From Candidatus Delongbacteria bacterium (lineage in GTDB: Bacteria; UBA4055), in contig JAFGVM010000020.1 of NCBI GenBank assembly GCA_016937995.1, forward strand, positions 1 through 33,668: DNA of 33,668 nucleotides, read 5' to 3'. The notes beneath the pieces are model-generated. The model saw only the letters and a list, made by a program, of their open reading frames with translations. It made no database searches and was not told the DNA's origin. The translations under genes and the position numbers were made by a program. Positions 27,013 to 33,620 of this stretch are shown here, one piece after another. Position 1 is the first letter of the stretch; every line of letters starts with the position of its first letter.

Positions 27013-27084
27013 ATGCGAAAAATTGTTAATATACTTTTAATTGGGAATTACACTAAGACTTACAAAGCACGGTTGTTTAAATAG
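27013..27084 (+). CDS. possible 23-residue ORF between the protease gene and deoC
   Basis: Ten bases after the protease stop, ATG with an AAGGA site at ideal spacing opens a frame of 23 codons beginning MRKIVNILLIGNY. It is basic and hydrophobic at the N-terminus and ends before the terminator hairpin. It could be a small peptide, the remnant of a larger gene start, or chance. No family is recognised. Confidence 0.2.
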   Translation: MRKIVNILLIGNYTKTYKARLFK

Positions 27085-27103
27085 ACTTATTTGATTAGAT
27101 TTC

Positions 27104-27130
27104 AGGGGTGAGCTTTTGTTCACCCTTTTT
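27104..27130 (+). terminator. intrinsic terminator upstream of deoC
   Basis: GGGTGA (27106-27111) pairs with TCACCC (27120-27125) around an eight-base loop, followed by five T. It ends the protease transcript. The deoC start codon lies 22 bases beyond, so deoC needs read-through or a promoter within this short gap. Confidence 0.75.
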
Positions 27131-27152
27131 CATTTATAACCAGGAGTTTCAA

Positions 27153-27791
27153 ATGCAATTGAATTCATATCTTGAACACACTATTTTAAAGCAGGGATTA
27201 TCAAACGATGACATTAAAGATGCCGTAGAATTATGTTTGGAAAATAACATCCCTACTTTGGTGGTCCCTCCATCTTTTGTTAACATTGCTTCCGACATTA
27301 TTGCAATGGATCAGCTTTCTCTCTGTACCGTAATCGGTTTTCCTCTGGGTTATAATTCTATGAGCGTTAAGCTGTACGAGATACAGGATGCTATTTACAA
27401 CGGTGCGATTGAGATAGACCTTGTAATTGATAACAGTCTTGTGAAGAATGAGGAATGGAAAAAATTATATACAGAATTTGCAGCTTATAGAAAATATTGT
27501 GAGGGTAGGATCTTAAAGGTCATCATTGAAACTTCATTGCTTAACATCAGTGAAATAATAACATTGACCACTTTGCTTATTGAAAATAAGATCGATTTTG
27601 TAAAAACTTCTACTGGATTCGTTGGTGACGGTGCAAAATTAGAACATATTTCTCTTATAAAAGAGAGTTTTCAAGACCAGATCAGGATCAAAGCATCAGG
27701 AGGGATCAGAGATAAAGAAACTGCTGGAAAATTTATAGAGGCCGGTGCAGACAAGATCGGGACGTCTTCTACATTGCATATTTTAAGTTAG
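27153..27791 (+). CDS. deoC: deoxyribose-phosphate aldolase
   Basis: A 212-residue class I aldolase that splits 2-deoxyribose 5-phosphate into glyceraldehyde 3-phosphate and acetaldehyde in deoxynucleoside breakdown. The Schiff-base lysine is K151 in FVKTSTGFV, the second active-site lysine is K180 in IRIKASGGIR, and the Asp near residue 89 lies in EIDLVID. VIGFPLGYNS matches the conserved phosphate-site region in which FPHG is the usual form. The open frame starts at 27108 inside the terminator; the ATG at 27153 has GGAG at proper spacing and gives the normal N-terminus (LNSYLEHTIL). No other deoxynucleoside genes are nearby. Confidence 0.93.
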   Translation: MQLNSYLEHTILKQGLSNDDIKDAVELCLENNIPTLVVPPSFVNIASDIIAMDQLSLCTVIGFPLGYNSMSVKLYEIQDAIYNGAIEIDLVIDNSLVKNEEWKKLYTEFAAYRKYCEGRILKVIIETSLLNISEIITLTTLLIENKIDFVKTSTGFVGDGAKLEHISLIKESFQDQIRIKASGGIRDKETAGKFIEAGADKIGTSSTLHILS

Positions 27792-27818
27792 AAGTTAGAT
27801 TTCAGAAGTCAGAAGTAG
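27786..27818 (+). repeat. short tandem AGAAGT-type repeat after deoC
   Basis: Copies of the unit TTAGAAG/TCAGAAG recur three to four times (AGTTAGAAGTTAGA, then CAGAAGTCAGAAG), directly overlapping the deoC stop and leading into the first palindrome. Confidence 0.5.
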
Positions 27819-27841
27819 GGTCGAACCTATGTGTTCGACCT
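27818..27841. repeat. intergenic palindrome 1
   Basis: GGTCGAAC (27819-27826) and GTTCGACC (27833-27840) form a perfect eight-pair stem with loop CTATGT. No T-run follows, so it is not a standard terminator; it resembles a REP-like extragenic palindrome. Confidence 0.7.
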
Positions 27842-27852
27842 AATCGGATTTG

Positions 27853-27876
27853 GTAGAGACGCGATTCATCGCGTCT
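27853..27876. repeat. intergenic palindrome 2 (family A)
   Basis: AGACGCGATTCATCGCGTCT (27857-27876) is a perfect nine-pair hairpin with a two-base loop, preceded by GTAG. It is related to the palindrome at 30152-30173 by 18 of 22 positions. The remaining bases up to 27996 are AT-rich leader of the next gene. Confidence 0.75.
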
Positions 27877-27996
27877 AAAAATCAATATATTAACACAATT
27901 TAAAATATTTTTGTGTTGCTATTTACTGATTTTATAGTTATTGTAATTATATCAAAAATAATTAGTGAATGATTTTTAAATATCGAGGAGAATGAT

Positions 27997-30144
27997 ATGT
28001 ATAAACGTTTAAGTTTGGTAATGTTATTTGTTTTTATATCCTATTCTTTTGCTTTCAATCCAAGGTTAGCAAAACCGCAGAAACTCGTAAAAGCACCTAG
28101 AATGATTGAACACAATTCTATAACTTCATCATCAGGTAAGATGTATTATGGAAATAACGATGGAATGTTTGGTAAGAGTGCTAACGGTTACGGATGGTAT
28201 CAGGGTTATAACAGAAAAGTACAGTATAATCTTAACACATTTATCGAAGAAGATATGTATGGTTCAGTGTTCAGAAAACTATATTTACTTTCTGGTTCAG
28301 GAACCATTGGTGGACTTGCAGGAATGATCGAAGGAGATCCATCGAATCCAACTTTCTCATACGGAAATTTTCAGGTTTACGATAGTTCAATTTATCAAAC
28401 AGTAGGTACTGATCCCGGTGGTAGATATCCTTATACGTGTGAATTCATTAATGGATATGTTTTTGGGATGTTCAATGATTATGATACAACTTCAGATCAT
28501 ACTATATCACAACCGATGTTCGTAATTGGTGATTTTTCCTGGGGGTATAATTTTACAACCTGGACGAACCCGAGAAGAGTGGAATGTTCCCAAAGCGGTA
28601 CTGTTATTCCGAATGCATGGCAGGGTACTGGTGATGTGGTATATGATCCGGATTCGGAATATTATTACTGGACTCAGGGATGGAATGAAAGTCTTGACAG
28701 TCTGGCTTTATCAGTAACTGTAGGCAGAACACAGACACCTTTTGATGCAGGCAGCTGGGAATGGACAGATCATAATCTACTTAAATATGATTGTATAAGT
28801 TATGTGGATACACCAACTTTATCAGCATTTGGGAATATGCATTTTAGTTACGCTAAAGATATTTATGGAAATGGAACCGGCTACGGGATCGGAGTAGTAA
28901 TGTCAGCGATTGATGGTCAAATAAATCCAAGTGTTTCTTATGTTTATACAACCGACTGGGGTGCTGACGATAATTCAGGGACATGGGAACCTAACTGGAA
29001 AGATCCTTCAATGCCAGGTATGTTCAGCGCATTTTATACTATTAATGCTTCAGATATTTTTGACTGGTACGGAGAGACTTTGACAACTTATGATTCGATT
29101 GGATACAACTACATTACAGAGGAAGTAGTTTACGATACTACAACAGTTACTATGGATGACCCATTTATTTCATGGAATATTTCAGCAGTTACAACAGAAA
29201 ATAATACAGTACATGTTCTTTTGAAAGTTTTCCCTGCATCAAGTGATAACAACTATGTCATTTATCCATGGACAGATAATGGGTTCAGATCAGGTTATTA
29301 CGATCTGAGAGGTCAGATCAGTGAAACAGGAGTTACATGGCAAAAAGCTGTATTAATAGCAAATTTTGTAGATACTCATAACGGATGGGAAGTTGAAGAT
29401 AATGGAATTGAATGGAAATATGATGATTTCAATACTTTAAGTATCAGTTATGCTGGATACGGACAATTATTTGCTGGATGGCTTGACAAACCGGAATTTA
29501 GAGCAATTCCGTTTGAAACAGACAGTTTATACAATTTTTATAAGTATTATGATGATGGATATGCTACTATTTCGTATGATGGTGGTGATTCCTGGGGTGA
29601 GTTGTTAGTTGATAAAGTGGAAACAGGTATTCCGGAAGACCCGATATGGTATATAAAGTATGCCGCTAATGTTACAAACACTGATGATGTCGTTGATGAA
29701 GGGTGGAGTTTCTCTAACCATGGCCGATATTCACAAGGTGTTACATTTACTTTCGCAGGATGTCAATATTCCGATCCTGCAAGTTCTGGGAACTCGTATT
29801 TGGAAAAAGAGCAGTTCCTGTCAACTTGGTGTGTCGCGTATAAGACAGGTAGTATAGAAGCTGAACCAGTTTCTATTGCAAAAGATTTTGAACTGTCACA
29901 GAACTACCCGAATCCGTTCAATCCGGTTACAAGTATAAATTTTATTTTGAAAAATAATGCTGATGTAAAACTTTCAGTATATAACTCTAAAGGTGAGTTA
30001 GTATCAAACTTAAAGAATGAAAAAATGACAAAAGGTTCACATTCAGTGAATTTTGATGCTACAAATCTTAATTCAGGACTATATTTTTATACATTGAAGG
30101 TCAATGACAGGTCAGAATCAAAGAAAATGATCTTGGTAAAATAA
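27997..30144 (+). CDS. secreted protein with T9SS sorting tail, Asp-box motif, unknown function
   Basis: A 715-residue protein with a signal peptide (YKRLSLVMLFVFISYSFAF, cleavage near residue 20). The body of about 600 residues is rich in Tyr, Trp, Gly, Asp and Ser and looks all-beta. It contains one clear Asp-box motif (SYDGGDSWGELL, near residue 530) and a looser TDWGADDNSGTW, as found in BNR/sialidase-like beta propellers. No catalytic residues of a known enzyme can be assigned. The last 80 residues form a sorting domain (NYPNPFNPVTSINF to KKMILVK) like that of the M6 protease. A GAGGAG ribosome binding site precedes the ATG. It is probably a surface or extracellular protein. Confidence 0.85.
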   Translation: MYKRLSLVMLFVFISYSFAFNPRLAKPQKLVKAPRMIEHNSITSSSGKMYYGNNDGMFGKSANGYGWYQGYNRKVQYNLNTFIEEDMYGSVFRKLYLLSGSGTIGGLAGMIEGDPSNPTFSYGNFQVYDSSIYQTVGTDPGGRYPYTCEFINGYVFGMFNDYDTTSDHTISQPMFVIGDFSWGYNFTTWTNPRRVECSQSGTVIPNAWQGTGDVVYDPDSEYYYWTQGWNESLDSLALSVTVGRTQTPFDAGSWEWTDHNLLKYDCISYVDTPTLSAFGNMHFSYAKDIYGNGTGYGIGVVMSAIDGQINPSVSYVYTTDWGADDNSGTWEPNWKDPSMPGMFSAFYTINASDIFDWYGETLTTYDSIGYNYITEEVVYDTTTVTMDDPFISWNISAVTTENNTVHVLLKVFPASSDNNYVIYPWTDNGFRSGYYDLRGQISETGVTWQKAVLIANFVDTHNGWEVEDNGIEWKYDDFNTLSISYAGYGQLFAGWLDKPEFRAIPFETDSLYNFYKYYDDGYATISYDGGDSWGELLVDKVETGIPEDPIWYIKYAANVTNTDDVVDEGWSFSNHGRYSQGVTFTFAGCQYSDPASSGNSYLEKEQFLSTWCVAYKTGSIEAEPVSIAKDFELSQNYPNPFNPVTSINFILKNNADVKLSVYNSKGELVSNLKNEKMTKGSHSVNFDATNLNSGLYFYTLKVNDRSESKKMILVK

Positions 30145-30151
30145 AGATTCC

Positions 30152-30173
30152 GTAAAGACGTGATTTATCACGT
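30152..30173. repeat. intergenic palindrome 3 (family A)
   Basis: ACGTGATTTATCACGT (30158-30173) is a perfect inverted repeat preceded by GTAAAG. It shares 18 of 22 positions with palindrome 2, and the C-G pair there is a T-A pair here. It begins eight bases after the stop of the 715-residue protein gene. Confidence 0.7.
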
Positions 30174-30189
30174 ATCAAGCTACCCCTGG

Positions 30190-30212
30190 ATATCCGTGTC
30201 AAGCACGAATAT
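30190..30212. repeat. intergenic palindrome 4
   Basis: ATATCCGTG and CACGAATAT pair in eight of nine positions around the loop TCAAG, flanked by CCCTGG on the left and GACA on the right. This layout resembles REP-like elements of the form TGGAT...CGTGTCAAGCACG...ATGACA seen in many genomes (recollection, not a search). Confidence 0.55.
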
Positions 30213-30243
30213 GACATAATAAATTCAGGAAGACAAAAATTGT

Positions 30244-30275
30244 AAGGGCGTTTTTTTTGAACGCCCTTTTCTTTT
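30244..30275. terminator. intrinsic terminator after the 715-residue protein gene
   Basis: AAGGGCGTT (30244-30252) pairs perfectly with AACGCCCTT (30260-30268) around a T-rich loop and is followed by TTCTTTTT. It lies between convergent genes and may act weakly on the minus strand as well. Confidence 0.85.
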
Positions 30276-30280
30276 TATAT

Positions 30281-31246
30281 TTACGGTGCGGAAATAGTGA
30301 ATGAAGCATCACTATTGTCCACTATCGTTCCTACAGGAATACTTGTTATTCTGACCTTATAATTTGAACCGACAGGTATTGTTAATGGAATACTCCAGAC
30401 AAATGAACCGTTACTTGCAGTAGAATCACTTATAGTTGCCTCAAGAGTTGAAGCTCTGAATAATTCTATTTTTACATCTTCAAAAAGATTATCCTGCCAA
30501 TGTATAGTCTGATCAGTTCCCACTGTCCAATTTTCTCCACCGTTTGGTGTTGTAATCTGAATAAAAGGAGAATCTGTAATAGTGAATCCTGAATTACTGA
30601 CATCACTTATCGTAGTTTCTAGTCCTGTGATCTTGACGGTATAATCGGTTGCAGTTAATTGATCATCAGGGATTGTCCATGAAAAAATACCATCGTTTTC
30701 TGAAGAACCGGAAATGTAATACTGAAATATTGTTGAAGAACGGAAAAGTTCTATTTTCACCAAACTGTCTTCAGTGTTAACATTCCATACAATATCATGA
30801 ATACTTCCCTGATTCCATACTTCAGATCCGTTAGGGATGTTTACGGTCAGTGTTTGTGTTTGAGTTACTGTTACAAGAATATGTAAAGACTCTCCGATAT
30901 TACCCGCTTCATCATAAGCCTTCAAGAAAATAATATGGTCACCTTCTTTGTCAACAGTTCCCCAAATATATTCGAACGGACTAGGAATACTATCAACTGA
31001 TACTTGAATACTGTCAACATAGAATTCAACTTTTGTTACTCCGACATTATCGGAAGCTCCAGCAGTCATTGTAACAGGAATGCCACCGATCACTTCAAAG
31101 CTGTCAGCAGGTGCTATAAACCAAACAGTAGGTGATGTTGTATCAACTGTTGGAGATGTTGAGCCATCGTCATCGTCACTACACGAGATCATGATTCCCA
31201 TTAACGCAATCATGACAAAAAGAAAACCTAGTAATTTTAACTTCAT
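30281..31246 (-). CDS. lipoprotein with Ig-like and Kre9/KNH-like repeats
   Basis: A 321-residue lipoprotein: signal sequence KLKLLGFLFVMIALMGIMIS followed by lipobox cysteine C22, then SDDDD, an acidic run that in related phyla favours surface export. Three beta-sandwich units follow. The first (about 33-130, PTVWFIAPADSFEV to GESLHILVTV) is like bacterial Ig domains. The next two (about 134-226 and 228-319) are tandem copies of the same module, each opening with a strand and NIPNGSEVW or TTPNGGENW, then IVW/IHW, KIELFR, GxFxWxIP, and ending with a Y-x-V-x-I-T strand. These match the Kre9/KNH-type Ig-like fold. It is probably a cell-surface adhesion or structural protein. AAGGAG precedes the ATG. 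Confidence 0.85.
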   Translation of the reverse strand: MKLKLLGFLFVMIALMGIMISCSDDDDGSTSPTVDTTSPTVWFIAPADSFEVIGGIPVTMTAGASDNVGVTKVEFYVDSIQVSVDSIPSPFEYIWGTVDKEGDHIIFLKAYDEAGNIGESLHILVTVTQTQTLTVNIPNGSEVWNQGSIHDIVWNVNTEDSLVKIELFRSSTIFQYYISGSSENDGIFSWTIPDDQLTATDYTVKITGLETTISDVSNSGFTITDSPFIQITTPNGGENWTVGTDQTIHWQDNLFEDVKIELFRASTLEATISDSTASNGSFVWSIPLTIPVGSNYKVRITSIPVGTIVDNSDASFTISAP

Positions 31247-31281
31247 TTTTTACTCCTTTATATTTAAATTATGATATTAGC

Positions 31282-31310
31282 AATATAACTAAAATAAGAC
31301 AATAAGTCAA
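31282..31310 (-). promoter_or_regulatory. promoter of the lipoprotein gene
   Basis: On the minus strand, TTGACT (31305-31310) and TATATT (31282-31287) are exactly 17 bases apart and lie about 35 bases upstream of the start codon. Confidence 0.65.
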
Positions 31311-31333
31311 TTGAATAACTATGATTCTGTTTA

Positions 31334-31365
31334 TTAAAAAAAGGGGACGATAAGAAATCGTCCCC
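31334..31365 (-). terminator. intrinsic terminator of the trmH-like gene
   Basis: On the minus strand GGGGACGA pairs with TCGTCCCC (31343-31350 with 31358-31365), loop of seven bases, followed by eight T-equivalents (A-run at 31335-31342). It stands 20 bases after the methyltransferase stop. Confidence 0.88.
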
Positions 31366-31385
31366 AACATTACATGGGTTCATCA

Positions 31386-32180
31386 CTACAGCTTTCGTTG
31401 TCTGACTGCTTCGTAAAGCACGATCGTTGCTGCCTGATTTACATTCAGAGAATCAGCAAAACCTTCCATCGGGATCTTGACCAAAGTATTGGCATTTTCT
31501 TTAAATTCATCGGATAATCCAAAAGCTTCTGAACCGACTACAATAGCAACTTTGTTTGAATAATCGATATCATAATACATCTTCTCAGCATAGGGATCAG
31601 CAGCTACGATCTCAACATTGTTCTCTTTTAAAAATGTAATAACATCTGTAGTATCTGCTTCAACGATCTTCTTTGAAAATATAGTTCCAGTAGAAGCTCT
31701 GATAACATTTGGATTTCTATAGTCAGTGATCTTATTTGCAAGAATTATAGTGTCAATCCCTGCTCCATCAGCAGTTCTTATCAAAGCACCGAGATTTCCG
31801 GGTTTTTCAATAGATTCAGCGACAAGGATCAAAGAATTTTTATCAATTTTGATATCATCAAATCTTGAAGGAATGAATTCTGCTTTGACAATTATTCCGA
31901 ACGGATTGTTCTTATACGCGATCTTCTCAAAAACATACTTATCGACCTGAATCAATTTTTCAGAGTTTGCCATAACATCTGCGAATAATTCTTTCTGATC
32001 GTTTTCTATAAGTTCAGGGCAAAAATATGATTCTAAAAATTTAATATCTGCTGCTAAAGCTCTCTCAAGTTCTCTACTTCCCTCGATCAAAATTTCATTT
32101 TCGGAAAGCTTACCATTCTTATTTCTGAATTTAATAAGGTCTTTTATTTTTTCATTTTTAGCACTGGTAATTTCTGTCAT
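31386..32180 (-). CDS. TrmH/SpoU family RNA 2'-O-methyltransferase
   Basis: A 264-residue SAM-dependent SPOUT methyltransferase acting on ribose 2'-OH of rRNA or tRNA. An N-terminal substrate-binding part (about 1-95, SAKNEKIKDLIKFRNK) precedes the knotted catalytic domain with its three motifs: EKPGNLGALIRTADGAG (with the catalytic Arg), IVVGSEAFGLS, and IPMEGFADSLNVNQAATIVLYE. All are intact. The N-terminal domain is like that of the RlmB/TsnR-like group, but whether it modifies rRNA or tRNA cannot be told, so no gene symbol is given. GGAG precedes the ATG. It lies 58 bases downstream of mazG, with a palindrome between. Confidence 0.9.
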   Translation of the reverse strand: MTEITSAKNEKIKDLIKFRNKNGKLSENEILIEGSRELERALAADIKFLESYFCPELIENDQKELFADVMANSEKLIQVDKYVFEKIAYKNNPFGIIVKAEFIPSRFDDIKIDKNSLILVAESIEKPGNLGALIRTADGAGIDTIILANKITDYRNPNVIRASTGTIFSKKIVEADTTDVITFLKENNVEIVAADPYAEKMYYDIDYSNKVAIVVGSEAFGLSDEFKENANTLVKIPMEGFADSLNVNQAATIVLYEAVRQRKL

Positions 32181-32197
32181 AATGACTCCGTGTTATG

Positions 32198-32217
32198 CAA
32201 GGGACTGGAGTCCCTTG
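32198..32217. repeat. intergenic palindrome 5
   Basis: CAAGGGACTGGAGTCCCTTG is a perfect nine-pair stem with a two-base loop in the mazG-methyltransferase gap. No T-run follows on either strand, so it is more like an extragenic palindrome than a terminator. Confidence 0.7.
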
Positions 32218-32238
32218 TTCCAAATAGTGATAAGGGCA

Positions 32239-33015
32239 TTATTTCTTTTCTTTAGATTTAGCCTCATCCCAGAAAAAATCCAGTTCTTCTAAAGATTTAT
32301 CTCTCATCTTCTCTCCGTTATCTTCGACCTTCTCTTCGATATAATTAAATCTACTGATGAATTTGTTGTTCGCTTTCTGAAGAGCATCCTCGGGATTGAC
32401 CTTAAGTTTCTTAGCCAGATTTACCATTACAAACAGAACATCACCGATCTCCTCTTCAATATTGGCAGTGTCATTATTTTGGATACCTTCTTCAAGTTCT
32501 CCCATCTCTTCTTTGATTTTTTCAATGATATCAACTGGGTTATCCCATTCAAAACCGACAGATGCTACTTTTTCCTGTATCCTCAAAGATCTCAACAAGG
32601 CATTGTAACTTCTCGGGACTCCATCAAGAATTCTTTTCTTACCCTCTTTATCTTTCTTTATCAGTTCCCAGTTAAGTTTTACCTGTTCAGCGCTGAGATC
32701 ATTTTCTCTTTCTCCAAAAATATGCGGATGTCTTCTGATAAGTTTTTCACTGATGGATTCAGCAACATCTTCTATGTTAAAGTCATTATTTTCACTAGCG
32801 ATCTGAGACTGAAGAACTATCTGTAGAAGAAGGTCGCCGAGTTCTTTCTTTAACTCCTCTTTATTATCGTCTTCAATAGCTTCGATAACTTCATAAGCTT
32901 CTTCAAGAATATATTTTCTTAAAGTATCCGGTGTCTGTTTTATATCCCAGGGGCAACCATTCTTTTTATCTCTGAGTTTAGCAACGATATTTATAAGTTT
33001 TTTTATTTGTTCCAT
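32239..33015 (-). CDS. mazG: nucleoside triphosphate pyrophosphohydrolase MazG
   Basis: A 258-residue protein with two MazG folds, as in E. coli MazG (263 residues). It hydrolyses NTPs and dNTPs to monophosphates and pyrophosphate and is thought to clear damaged nucleotides. The N-terminal unit holds GCPWD and the magnesium motif E38-E39-x-x-E42 followed by E58-x-x-D61. The C-terminal unit repeats it in EEMGELEEGI and EEEIGDVLFVMVNLAKK. An AAGGAA site precedes the ATG. It is the first gene of a minus-strand pair with the methyltransferase. The 140 bases upstream are AT-rich with no convincing promoter, then run into the IS remnant. Confidence 0.94.
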   Translation of the reverse strand: MEQIKKLINIVAKLRDKKNGCPWDIKQTPDTLRKYILEEAYEVIEAIEDDNKEELKKELGDLLLQIVLQSQIASENNDFNIEDVAESISEKLIRRHPHIFGERENDLSAEQVKLNWELIKKDKEGKKRILDGVPRSYNALLRSLRIQEKVASVGFEWDNPVDIIEKIKEEMGELEEGIQNNDTANIEEEIGDVLFVMVNLAKKLKVNPEDALQKANNKFISRFNYIEEKVEDNGEKMRDKSLEELDFFWDEAKSKEKK

Positions 33016-33133
33016 TATGTTCCTTTTTAATAGTTAACCGGAATATATGAATTTTATTAGAATTTTTCATTGAAATTGTTTTATCTTTACTTGTATAACA
33101 TTTTTGGGAAAAGTCCAGAAGGGATGAAAACCT

Positions 33134-33276
33134 GAATTAAAGTAATAAGTGCAACGGTTAGCCCACTCCAAAGAATATAGCTTCTGGAGTTTTATAATTC
33201 AATGTTTTTCTTGGTCTTCTATTTATTTTATCCACAGCTTTTTGAAGTTCTTCATCATGGACTATACCCGAAAAGC
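33134..33276 (-). mobile_element. IS30-family element remnant, 3' end of transposase
   Basis: On the minus strand an open frame from 33276 to a TAA at 33158-33160 encodes the last 39 or so residues of an IS30-type transposase, with the diagnostic INRRPRKTLNYKTPEAIFF. The rest of the transposase is missing because the sequence changes at about 33277 to the left end of an IS3-type element. After the stop, GTTGCACTTATTACTTTAAT (minus strand) is likely the terminal inverted repeat of the IS30 element. The exact outer end is uncertain. Confidence 0.82.
33158..33276 (-). pseudogene. truncated IS30-family transposase
   Basis: C-terminal fragment only (about 39 residues), lacking the HTH and the DDE catalytic core apart from the segment after the last acidic residue. 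Reading continues in frame up to the junction at about 33277, where an IS3-family element begins. It cannot be functional unless the two halves are joined after excision. Confidence 0.82.
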
Positions 33277-33326
33277 TGGACAAAATGCTAAGACCAACTT
33301 AAATTTATGATAAAAAAGGAGGTCTC

Positions 33327-33620
33327 ATGTCCGGGAAACGAAGGAAGTACACAAAAGAGTTTAAAACTGAGTCGGTAGAGTACCTGCTCAAAAGTGATAA
33401 AACTATGAAGGAAGTGAGCGAGAGCCTGGGAGTAGATTACTGGTCTCTGTCGAAATGGAAGAAGGCGTATTTGAATGAAGGTAAAAAAGCTTTTGCGGGT
33501 AAACCTGATCTTTCAGATTTGGAAAAAGAAAACAAGAGGCTAAAGAGAGCTCTTGAAGACGCAGAGATGGAGAAAGCCATCTTAAAAAAGGCTATGGCCA
33601 TCTTCTCGCAAAAAGAATAG
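33327..33620 (+). CDS. IS3-family transposase OrfA
   Basis: A 97-residue protein: an N-terminal helix-turn-helix of the HTH_Tnp_1 type (RRKYTKEFKTESVEYLLKSDKTMKEVSESLGVDYWSLSKWKKAY) and a C-terminal leucine-zipper-like helix (LEKENKRLKRALEDAEMEKAILKKAM). It recognises the element ends, and its fusion with OrfB makes the transposase. GGAGG precedes the ATG. Near the end of the frame the heptamer A_AAA_AAG (33584-33590) lies in the phase required for -1 frameshifting. Confidence 0.93.
   Translation: MSGKRRKYTKEFKTESVEYLLKSDKTMKEVSESLGVDYWSLSKWKKAYLNEGKKAFAGKPDLSDLEKENKRLKRALEDAEMEKAILKKAMAIFSQKE

Noticed and set aside
27857-27876. Palindrome after deoC as an intrinsic terminator
   Set aside because: The strong stem is followed by AAAAATC on the plus strand, and on the minus strand by CTACC, so no T-run is present in either direction; classed as an extragenic palindrome instead.
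32479-32826. 115-codon plus-strand frame opposite mazG
   Set aside because: Phenylalanine/serine-rich shadow of MazG, whose motifs are intact on the other strand.
33016-33326. CRISPR or toxin-antitoxin locus in the mazG upstream region
   Set aside because: MazG here is the housekeeping two-domain pyrophosphohydrolase without mazEF or relA neighbours, and the upstream stretch is explained by the IS30 remnant and IS3 end; no direct repeats with spacers are present.
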